Source: Chitinophaga caseinilytica
GTDB taxonomy: Bacteria > Bacteroidota > Bacteroidia > Chitinophagales > Chitinophagaceae
Direction of reading: 5' to 3'
DNA length: 64,000 nt
Assembly: GCF_038396765.1 (NCBI RefSeq)
Contig: NZ_CP150096.1
Span: 906,001 to 970,000 of the forward strand
Below the pieces are notes generated by a model, which was not told the DNA's origin, did no database searches, and was given only the letters and a program-made list of their open reading frames with translations. The position numbers and the translations under genes are program-made. This document shows positions 45,047-52,769 of this stretch, piece by piece. Each line of letters opens with the position of its first letter. The first letter of the stretch is position 1.

Positions 45047-45655
45047 ATGACACCGCACGAAGTTTACATTCAACATCTTCGTAAGGATAAAAAACTGCAA
45101 AAGATCGTCTCCGCCCCGCTGGAAGTACTGCCGGTGCGGAAAAACATCGCGCTGAAGCTTGTGGGCTCTATCATGAGCCAACAGTTGTCGGTCCGCGTGG
45201 CGGAGGTGATCTACGGCAGATTCCTGGCGCTTTACGGTGGTAAGGAACCCAAGCCCCAACAAATCCTCGATACGCCGCCCGAAACCCTCCGCGCCATCGG
45301 GCTTTCCAACGCCAAAGTCTCCTACGTCCACAACGTGGCCCGCTTCGTGATCGAAGAAAAACTGACCGACGCCCGCCTCCACAAAATGAGCGACGACGAA
45401 GTGATCGCCTACCTCACCCGCATCAAGGGCGTGGGCCGGTGGACCGTCGAAATGCTGCTCATGTTCTACCTCGGCCGGGAAGACATCTTTTCTCCCGACG
45501 ATCTCGGCATCCAGCAAGCCATGACCCGGCTGTACAAGCTCGACCACTCCGACAAAAAGCTGCACCGCGCACGGTTGCTGGAACTGTCCGCCAAATGGGC
45601 GCCCTACCGTTCACACGCGTGCCGGTACCTCTGGGCCTGGAAGGATGGTGAATAA
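45047..45655 (+). CDS. DNA-3-methyladenine glycosylase II, AlkA family
   Basis: The 202-aa product has the helix-hairpin-helix GPD fold: LTRIKGVGRWTVEMLLMFYLGRED, then the catalytic Asp in FSPDDLGIQQAM. MSQQLSVRVAEVIYGRF is the usual N-terminal helix. It excises alkylated bases. The start at 45047 lies 11 bp after cysS, so the two are probably co-transcribed. No extra AlkA N-terminal domain is present, as in the short bacterial form. Confidence 0.9.
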   Translation: MTPHEVYIQHLRKDKKLQKIVSAPLEVLPVRKNIALKLVGSIMSQQLSVRVAEVIYGRFLALYGGKEPKPQQILDTPPETLRAIGLSNAKVSYVHNVARFVIEEKLTDARLHKMSDDEVIAYLTRIKGVGRWTVEMLLMFYLGREDIFSPDDLGIQQAMTRLYKLDHSDKKLHRARLLELSAKWAPYRSHACRYLWAWKDGE

Positions 45656-45666
45656 AAAATTGAAAA

Positions 45667-46305
45667 TCAAGGGAAAACGTACGAAGTAATGTACGTCGTA
45701 TCCGTCGGGCTTTCCAGCTGGATGAGCCCTACCCCTTTTGCGTAGAAATTCGTGAATATTTCCTGTGCGGGATAGACCGGGGGAACGGAAGCTTCCGTCC
45801 TGACGCCGATCACATCGTCGAAAGTCTGCCCCTGTTTCGTTGTTTTGGGCGCTCCTTTTTGGATGATGGTGTGCGTAACGGTGACGTTGACCTTCCCGAG
45901 AATGGGAATATCGACGAGTACGGATTCCGTCCACGACCCGCCGGGCGGCAGGTTATCGCGGAGGTAAACAGTGTGGAATTTATCTGCCTGCGCACCGGGG
46001 ATGTCCGAAAAATCGGCCATGGTTTCATATTCACCGCCACCGCAGCGGAAAAGGGATTTATCGCCCATGTCCACATCTTCGAGCACACGCCAGGGCTGGC
46101 CACTGATCATGGAATCGCCTTTTACGAGGAGCGTGTAGCGCAGCGTATCGGTAGACCCGTCTACCATATTATAGGAAAACGTAGCGCCTGTGAAGTAGGG
46201 CGCATAATCGCAGGTTGTACCCTTAATAGGCGTTTCCTTGCTTTTTTCCTTTGTGCAGGCCGAGAAGGCCAATACGGCCACAGCCAGTAAGAGTCTCGCT
46301 TTCAT
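45667..46305 (-). CDS. Hypothetical lipoprotein
   Basis: The 212-aa product has a lipoprotein signal (FSAC, Cys about 17) and beta-rich sequence with Thr/Asp-rich strands. The family was not recognised. It is convergent with the glycosylase gene and contains two Cys (about 32 and 87) that might form a disulfide. It is probably anchored in the inner or outer membrane. Confidence 0.65.
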   Translation of the reverse strand: MKARLLLAVAVLAFSACTKEKSKETPIKGTTCDYAPYFTGATFSYNMVDGSTDTLRYTLLVKGDSMISGQPWRVLEDVDMGDKSLFRCGGGEYETMADFSDIPGAQADKFHTVYLRDNLPPGGSWTESVLVDIPILGKVNVTVTHTIIQKGAPKTTKQGQTFDDVIGVRTEASVPPVYPAQEIFTNFYAKGVGLIQLESPTDTTYITSYVFP

Positions 46306-46415
46306 GAATATGCAGTGTCAGGACTAAGTTACCGGATATTTTCTAAACTTTATTATGTCCATCTTACACTTATTTAGAAAATATTTAAAGAAAAACTTGA
46401 TAACTTAACTCCCGA

Positions 46416-46935
46416 AATCTGAATCGAACCCGTTAATCTATTTATTGAACGAAACCCGACACGTTATGCGAAACTTTCCACGTTACGGCTGTGCCATACT
46501 TTTGGCCATGCCATCAACTTTCCGGGAGGCCAGTCCGCCTCCGCGTTTTTCCCGACAAGCAGCCAGACCCGTTTGCGTGTAGCCCGATTTGTTGCCCGGT
46601 TGTATGATATGGAATTATTAACAGTGAATTATTGCATCGGTAATTAGAAGGATCTGAATCGAGCCAGTTGCCATTTTTTTGAACAACCTAAACAGAACAA
46701 TTATGCTAAACATTCCACGTTGTGGCAAAGCCATGCCCATGGCTATGCTTCAGGCTTCCCACTACATTTCGACTATTGGTTGATACGACACAGTGAATAT
46801 ATCATTGACGAATTGCATCGGTAATTATTGAATCGATACCCGTTACTATTTTTTTGAACGAAACCTAACACGTTACAGTTATGCGAAGAATTCCACGTTA
46901 TGGCGGAGCCATGCTCATGGCTGTGCTCGCCGTCT
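46416..46935 (+). repeat. Three copies of the susC 5' end
   Basis: A block with AATCGA-CC-GTT, TTGAAC, an ATG and then a short signal-like coding start occurs three times. ATG positions are 46466, 46703 and 46881, the last being the real susC. The first encodes MRNFPRYGCAILLAM and stops after 38 codons. The second encodes MLNIPRCGKAMPMAM and stops after 26 codons. The real one begins MRRIPRYGGAMLMAV. The flanking words GCATCGGTAATTA (about 46634 and 46815) are shared by copies 2 and 3. The 575-bp gap 46306-46880 therefore holds decayed duplicates of the susC leader rather than a gene. Confidence 0.8.
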
Positions 46936-49900
46936 TTTCAGGAGACATGCCCGTCTCCCACGCCCAATCTGTCCAGCAAACTACCCAGCAAACGGTCAGG
47001 GGAAAAATCAGGGATGGCAAGAACGTCTCCCTCCCCGGTGTAACGGTAGTATTGAAAGGCACTACCAAAGGGACAGTTACAGATGAAAAAGGGAACTTCA
47101 CGCTGACCGGCGTGGAGCCCAATTCCGTGCTCGTGATCCAGTTTATCGGGTACGAAACCCAGGAGCATCCGCTCAACGGCGCCACCTCCGTCACCATCAC
47201 CCTCAAGGAAACGGAAAGTCAGCTCGACGAGTACGTGGTAACCGGGTATGGCGTCACTAAGAAAGTGACCAAAACCGGTTCGGTGAGCACGGTGAAGGGG
47301 GAAGAAATCAAGCAGGCGCCCACGGTGAACGTATCTAACGCGCTGGTGGGCCGCGTTTCCGGGCTGATGGCCCTCAACAACAGCGGTGAGCCCGGCTACG
47401 ACGGTTCCCGCATCCTCATTCGCGGCCGAAGCACCTTCAACAACTCCGACCCGCTCGTGGTGATCGACGGAATTCCCCGCGACGGGTTCCAGCGGCTCAA
47501 CCCGAACGACATCGAGAACATTTCGGTGCTCAAAGACGCATCCGCCGCCATCTTCGGCTCCCGCGCGGCCAACGGCGTTATCCTCATCACCACCAAGCGC
47601 GGTAAAACGGGCAAGCCTACACTGAGTTACAGCTTCAACCAGGCCTTCACCCAACCCACGCGCATTCCCGAAATGGCCGACGCGCCTACGTATGCCAAAA
47701 TCGTGAATGAAATCAACGTGAACGCCGGCGGAGCGGCGCCCTTCACCGAGCAGGACATCCAGAAGTTCGCTTCCGGCTCCGACCCCTGGACGCATCCCAA
47801 CACCGATTGGGTCGGCGAAGTGGTGAAGCCCCTTAGCAGCCAGAACCGTCACGATCTCTCGCTGCGCGGCGGGTCAGACAAGTTCATTTACTTCGTTTCC
47901 CTCGGAACGCTTTTCCAGGACGGGATTTTCAAGGAAAGCGCCACCAAATACCGGCAGCATAATGTCCGCATCAACCTCGACGCGAACGTCAACAAATACT
48001 TCACCGTTCGCCTCGACGTGGCTGGCCGGCTCGAAGACAGGAACTTCCCGCCCAGGAGCGCCGGTTCCATCTTCCGCGCACTCCTCCGCGGACGGCCCAC
48101 CGAAGCCGCCGTCTGGCCCAACGGACTGCCCGGCCCCGACATCGAGTACGGTGATAACCCCGTGGTAACCAGCACCAACGCCATCGGGTATCAGAAAGAC
48201 AAAACCTACATCCTCAACAGCAACCTCGGCGCGGTGCTTTACATCCCGCAGGTGGAAGGCCTCTTCCTCGACGCCAATTTCGCGCTGGACCAGTCTTTCA
48301 ACTTCAACAAACGCTTCATCAAGCCCTGGACGCTGTATTCCTTCAACGGTTTCGATCAAAACGGCCAGCCGAAAGTGTCTGGCTCCAACCGCGGCGTGTC
48401 TGCCCCCGAGCTGGAGGAATGGTTCAACCAGGGCCAGAACATTACGCTGAACGGTAAGATCAACTATATCCGCGCATTCGGCAAACACAACGTGGGCGGC
48501 CTTGTGGCCATAGAACGCAGCGAGCAGCGCGGCGATGCGGCCTGGCTGAGGAGGAAATATTATCTCTCCGGTTCCGTTGACCAGATCAACGCCGGCTCCA
48601 ACGACGAGAAAGACAACAGCGGCAGCGGGTTCGAATACGCCCGCCTGAACTATTTCGGCCGTTTCTCGTACAATTACTCGGAAAAATACCTGTTCGATTT
48701 CAACTGGCGGTACGATGGATCGCAGAATTTCCCCGAAGGCCGCCGGTTCGGCTTCTTCCCCGGCGTTTCGGCCGGTTGGGTGCTGAGCAGCGAACCGTTC
48801 TGGAAATCGACGTTCGGTTCCACGATGGATTATTTCAAGATCCGCGCGTCTTACGGACAAATGGGGAACGATCTCATCAAGGCATTCCAGTACGTACAGA
48901 CTTACAACATCATCGCCAACGGGCCCGTTTTCGGCGGCACGCCCAACAGCGCCATCAACCCGTCTACCATTCCCAACCCGTTCATCACCTGGGAGCGGTC
49001 CAACAACACCGACATCGCGTTGGAAACGAAGCTGTTCAATGGTTTGATCGGGCTGGAAGCGGAGTTCTTCTTCACACACCGTAAAGACATCCTCGCGCCC
49101 CGCCAGGCTTCCATCCCGCTGTATACCGGCATGACGCTGCCGGATGAAAATATTGGCGAAGTGAAGAACAAAGGCGTGGATCTCCACATCACCCACAAAC
49201 GCACCGTGAACAAGTTCACCTACGAAATCGTGGCGAACATTTCCCACGCCAAAAACAAGATCGTGAACTGGGACGAAGCGCCGAACACGCCCGAATGGCA
49301 GAAAGTGACCGGCAAACAGATCGGCGCACCGCTCTATTACCGCGCTATCGGCATCTTCCGCGACGCCGATCACGTAAACAGCTATCCACACGTGGGCGGC
49401 GCGCGGCCCGGCGACATCATCTTCGAAGACCTGCCCACCAAAGACGGCAAGGGAGACGGGGTGATCAACGACCTCGACCGTATGCGCATCGACCGTTCGG
49501 AATACCCGACCTGGAACTACGGGCTGACGCTGGCGGCCAATTATCGCAATTTCGACGTGACGATGCTGTGGCAGGGCGCCACCGGATCGAGCCAGTACAT
49601 CCGGACGGAATCCGGCCTCATCGGGAACTTCCCCATGAAGATCGCAAACGACCGCTGGACGACCGACAACATCGACGCATCCATGCCGCGGCCGTACGAC
49701 CGTGACCGTGAGTACTGGGTGAGCCGTCCGAACTCGTTCTGGTTCTGGAACACCGATTATCTGCGGCTGAAGACGGTGGAACTGGGGTACACCATCCCCG
49801 AGCGCCTCCGGAAACGCGCGGGCATCGAAGACCTGCGGATTTACGTGAGCGGACAGAACCTCATTACGTTCGACAAGGTGAAGATCTTTGACCCGGAATC

Positions 49901-49970
49901 TCCCTCCGGCAGCGGACAATTCTATCCGCAAACGCGCATCTTCAACGTTGGCCTGAACCTCACCTTATAA
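46881..49970 (+). CDS. SusC/RagA-type TonB-dependent outer-membrane transporter
   Basis: The 1029-aa product has a signal peptide (about 1-29, HAQS) and a carboxypeptidase-D regulatory-like domain (about 38-110, GKIRDGKNVSLPGVTVV). A DEYVVTGYG box leads into the plug (SGLMALNNSGEPG, IDGIPRDGFQ), followed by the large barrel to the terminal FNVGLNLTL strand. SusC proteins import polysaccharide or glycan breakdown products with a SusD lipoprotein. The SusD gene follows 10 bp downstream. Confidence 0.95.
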   Translation: MRRIPRYGGAMLMAVLAVFSGDMPVSHAQSVQQTTQQTVRGKIRDGKNVSLPGVTVVLKGTTKGTVTDEKGNFTLTGVEPNSVLVIQFIGYETQEHPLNGATSVTITLKETESQLDEYVVTGYGVTKKVTKTGSVSTVKGEEIKQAPTVNVSNALVGRVSGLMALNNSGEPGYDGSRILIRGRSTFNNSDPLVVIDGIPRDGFQRLNPNDIENISVLKDASAAIFGSRAANGVILITTKRGKTGKPTLSYSFNQAFTQPTRIPEMADAPTYAKIVNEINVNAGGAAPFTEQDIQKFASGSDPWTHPNTDWVGEVVKPLSSQNRHDLSLRGGSDKFIYFVSLGTLFQDGIFKESATKYRQHNVRINLDANVNKYFTVRLDVAGRLEDRNFPPRSAGSIFRALLRGRPTEAAVWPNGLPGPDIEYGDNPVVTSTNAIGYQKDKTYILNSNLGAVLYIPQVEGLFLDANFALDQSFNFNKRFIKPWTLYSFNGFDQNGQPKVSGSNRGVSAPELEEWFNQGQNITLNGKINYIRAFGKHNVGGLVAIERSEQRGDAAWLRRKYYLSGSVDQINAGSNDEKDNSGSGFEYARLNYFGRFSYNYSEKYLFDFNWRYDGSQNFPEGRRFGFFPGVSAGWVLSSEPFWKSTFGSTMDYFKIRASYGQMGNDLIKAFQYVQTYNIIANGPVFGGTPNSAINPSTIPNPFITWERSNNTDIALETKLFNGLIGLEAEFFFTHRKDILAPRQASIPLYTGMTLPDENIGEVKNKGVDLHITHKRTVNKFTYEIVANISHAKNKIVNWDEAPNTPEWQKVTGKQIGAPLYYRAIGIFRDADHVNSYPHVGGARPGDIIFEDLPTKDGKGDGVINDLDRMRIDRSEYPTWNYGLTLAANYRNFDVTMLWQGATGSSQYIRTESGLIGNFPMKIANDRWTTDNIDASMPRPYDRDREYWVSRPNSFWFWNTDYLRLKTVELGYTIPERLRKRAGIEDLRIYVSGQNLITFDKVKIFDPESPSGSGQFYPQTRIFNVGLNLTL

Positions 49971-49980
49971 AACAAGCGTC

Positions 49981-51762
49981 ATGAAAAGAACAATTCAACA
50001 CCTTACATATATGCTTCTTGCGGCGATGACGTTGTTTTCTGCTGCCTGCAACAAAGACATACTGAATAAAAAGCCGCTGAACGATTACAGCGACGAAGAC
50101 GTCTGGAAAGATCCTCCGCTGGTGGTGGCTTACGTCAACAATCTGTACCTGCAGATGCGGCATGGCTTTAACGAAGTGATGCTCAGTTCGGTATCAGACG
50201 AAAGCCGGTTCATCCACAACTATGGTACCCAAACGGCGGTAACCGATGCGCTTTCGCCCGACGACCTCGGCGCGTTCAACGACAGGTACGGCGAGTGGGA
50301 GAAATATTACCGCGCCATCCGTAACTGCAATATTTTCTTCGAGATGATCGGGAAAGTGCCGTTTACGGACGAAGCCCAGCGGCAGCGGCTCATCGGGGAA
50401 GTGCATTATCTCCGCGCATTCTTTTATCACACCCTCGTGCGATATTGGGGCGGCGTTCCACTGGTGAAGAAACCATATTCGCTCGAAAACCGGGATGAAA
50501 TGCTCATCGCCCGCGGATCGTTCGAGGAATGCGTGAATTTCATCGTGGAAGATTGCGACAAGGCCGCAGGCATCCTCCCGCCGAAGCACGAACAGCCCGG
50601 CCGTGCCACCAAATATGCCGCCATGGCCCTGAAATCCCGCATCCTCACGTTCGCCGCCAGCGACCTGTTCAACCAGCCGAACATTCCGGCCGACCAGGCT
50701 TACCGCGGATATGTGAACGCTACCCCGGCCACGCAGGACCAACGCTACCAGAAAGCCCTCGACGCTGCCAAAGCGATCATCGACCTGAATGTTTTCTCCA
50801 TCTACAAACCCACGTCCAACCCCACCGACAACTATACCCGCGTGTTTTTGGACAAGGATAATTCGGAGATCATTTTCGCGCGGTATTTCAACCGCCAGTT
50901 CCAAGGCACTTCGCACGATCTGTACAACGGGCCGAACGGGTACCACAACTGGGGCGGCAACGTTCCCCTGGAAAACTTCGTGTCCGGTTTCCAGATGGCA
51001 GACGGTTCCGAGTTCAGCTGGGCCAATCCCGCGCATGCGGCAAACCCTTACGCAAACCGTGATCCGCGCTTCTACGCAACGATTTTGTATAACGGCGCGA
51101 AATGGAAGAAACGCCCGGCCGATGCCATCGCCCTCGATCCTGTCGGCGAAATCCAGACCGGTAAATTCGAAAAGAAAAATGCGCAGGGCGCGATCGTTGT
51201 GCAAAACGGCCTCGACACGCGCGCCAGTGCGATCGAGAACTGGAACGGCACCTACACCGGGTATTACATCCGCAAGTTCATGGACCTTACGCTCGACGCG
51301 CAATTCTTCCGGGGCGACCAGGCCTGGCCATGGTTCCGTTATTCCGAGATTTTGCTGAACGCGGCCGAGGCGCTGATTGAGCTGAACAGGTTCGACGAAG
51401 CGCGCCCGCTGATCAATCAAATCCGCACCCGTGGCGGGATGCCGGCTTTGGCCAATACGGTTGCCGGCGATGCGCTCCGGGATGCGATGCGCTACGAGCG
51501 CCGCTACGATCTTTCGTTCGAAGATCACCGCTACTACGACGCCCGCCGCTGGATGATCGCCAAAACCGTGTTCACCGGCCCTGCAAACGGGATCGAGATC
51601 TTCGGGAAACTGAACCCCGACGGCACCACTTATACCTGGACGTACAAAGTGGTGAACAGCGGGCAAGACCGCGTCTTCTCCGACAAGCATTACTTCGTCC
51701 CCATCATGGCGGCGGAGATCCGGAGGAACGATAAAATCAAACAAAACCCCGGTTATAATTAA
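49981..51762 (+). CDS. SusD/RagB-type nutrient-binding lipoprotein
   Basis: The 593-aa product has a lipobox (LFSAAC, Cys about 23), the N-terminal SusD-like domain (about 35-230 with LIGEVHYLRAFFYHTLVRYWGGVPLV) and the RagB/SusD family C-terminal region (FRYSEILLNAAEALIEL, ending NDKIKQNPGYN). It forms a surface complex with SusC. No glycoside hydrolase or polysaccharide lyase lies immediately next to the pair, so its substrate is unclear. Confidence 0.95.
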   Translation: MKRTIQHLTYMLLAAMTLFSAACNKDILNKKPLNDYSDEDVWKDPPLVVAYVNNLYLQMRHGFNEVMLSSVSDESRFIHNYGTQTAVTDALSPDDLGAFNDRYGEWEKYYRAIRNCNIFFEMIGKVPFTDEAQRQRLIGEVHYLRAFFYHTLVRYWGGVPLVKKPYSLENRDEMLIARGSFEECVNFIVEDCDKAAGILPPKHEQPGRATKYAAMALKSRILTFAASDLFNQPNIPADQAYRGYVNATPATQDQRYQKALDAAKAIIDLNVFSIYKPTSNPTDNYTRVFLDKDNSEIIFARYFNRQFQGTSHDLYNGPNGYHNWGGNVPLENFVSGFQMADGSEFSWANPAHAANPYANRDPRFYATILYNGAKWKKRPADAIALDPVGEIQTGKFEKKNAQGAIVVQNGLDTRASAIENWNGTYTGYYIRKFMDLTLDAQFFRGDQAWPWFRYSEILLNAAEALIELNRFDEARPLINQIRTRGGMPALANTVAGDALRDAMRYERRYDLSFEDHRYYDARRWMIAKTVFTGPANGIEIFGKLNPDGTTYTWTYKVVNSGQDRVFSDKHYFVPIMAAEIRRNDKIKQNPGYN

Positions 51763-51794
51763 CAAGCCGTTATCAATTAAAAGACAATAGCGAA

Positions 51795-51837
51795 CGAACG
51801 CCGCCGGCCGGAGAGGCCAGGCGGCGTTCGTGTATTT
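51795..51837 (+). terminator. Terminator after susD
   Basis: CGAACGCCGCC pairs with GGCGGCGTTCG around a 14-nt loop and is followed by a weak T-run (TGTATTT). Confidence 0.75.
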
Positions 51838-52162
51838 AGTACGCTATCCTTACGAAAAAAATTCCCCCGTTTTGATTTTTGAATAGGGTTTAATCGTACT
51901 TTCGTCTTCCTGATTAACAGACGATTAACAACTTTAGCGCGTCAGCAGCTTACAGACAGTTCCGATACCCCGTTCCAAAACAATCTACCGTTCGAGCAAT
52001 TTACCAAGACAATTACCTATTGATAACAAAAAGTCAACGATCTGCTCACATTTACTTAATGCCCGCTTAATGATGGCTTAACGACAAGGCTGGACCTTTG
52101 TGATGTCAAAAACAACGACAATTACGAAGCCAGAGAAAGTTAACTATTAAAATATCCAAGAA
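51838..52162. other. Long 5' region of the small secreted protein gene
   Basis: 325 bp without a gene. A TACTTTCG -7-like word lies near 51896 and a GACCTTTG word near 52090; neither has a good -33. Direct words ATTAACAGACGATTAAC occur at about 51913. No riboswitch-like structure was recognised. Confidence 0.4.
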
Positions 52163-52630
52163 ATGAAAAAGACATTTGTTGCAGCTCCAAAACGATTTAT
52201 CACGGCAGTTTTGCTGATCATCGGCATCTCGATGCAAACCCTCGCGCAGGAAAGCACTTTCGCCTACGCCGCTGAGCCGGCCAACCGCGAAACCCGCGCA
52301 GAGAAAGCCCCTGAAGACGCCAACTATATGGTGAAAAGAGGATGCAAGATCGACATCGCACAGGAAGGCGTACGCGGCCTGAAATTCATCGTGCAGATCG
52401 ACAATCCCATGCAAGACAAACTGACCCTTTACATCAAAGACGGGAACAACAATACGCTTCACAAAGAAGCGCTCGACCTGAATTCATCCCGGTTTGTTGG
52501 CCGCTACAACCTCGAGAAGCTGGAAGACGGCGACTATACCTTTGAAATCAGAAATGGAAAAAATAAACTGGAAAAATCCGTTGTTATCAAAACGCAGTAC
52601 ATGGTAAACCGCGCCGTGTCTGTCGAATAA
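52163..52630 (+). CDS. Small secreted protein, beta-sandwich type, function unknown
   Basis: The 155-aa product has a signal peptide (about 1-28, TLAQ). A short linker rich in Ala, Glu and Arg (PANRETRAEKAPED) follows, then an about 90-residue beta-rich domain (FIVQIDNPMQDKLTLYIKDG, YNLEKLEDGDYTFEIRNGKN). The domain resembles the short DUF3244-like beta-sandwich proteins of Bacteroidota. No catalytic motif. Two terminators follow, so it is monocistronic. Confidence 0.6.
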   Translation: MKKTFVAAPKRFITAVLLIIGISMQTLAQESTFAYAAEPANRETRAEKAPEDANYMVKRGCKIDIAQEGVRGLKFIVQIDNPMQDKLTLYIKDGNNNTLHKEALDLNSSRFVGRYNLEKLEDGDYTFEIRNGKNKLEKSVVIKTQYMVNRAVSVE

Positions 52631-52663
52631 TAACCCTCCGGCTCTTCCAGCCCCATGTTCCCC

Positions 52664-52704
52664 ACAGGCAGCCCGTGACCCCGCTCACCGGCTGCCTGTT
52701 TCGT
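52664..52704 (+). terminator. Terminator after the small secreted protein gene
   Basis: ACAGGCAGCC pairs with GGCTGCCTGT and is followed by TTCGTT. Confidence 0.7.
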
Positions 52705-52710
52705 TAACAC

Positions 52711-52753
52711 CAAAAACAACGGGGCCGGCGTAATTGCCGGCCCCGTCTCTATT
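52711..52753. terminator. Second, bidirectional terminator
   Basis: A 10-bp GC stem (CGGGGCCGGC with GCCGGCCCCG) has A-rich sequence on one side and a modest T-run on the other. It separates the convergent secreted-protein and GH3 genes. Confidence 0.75.
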
Positions 52754-52769
52754 TCGAAATGCTTTTTTT

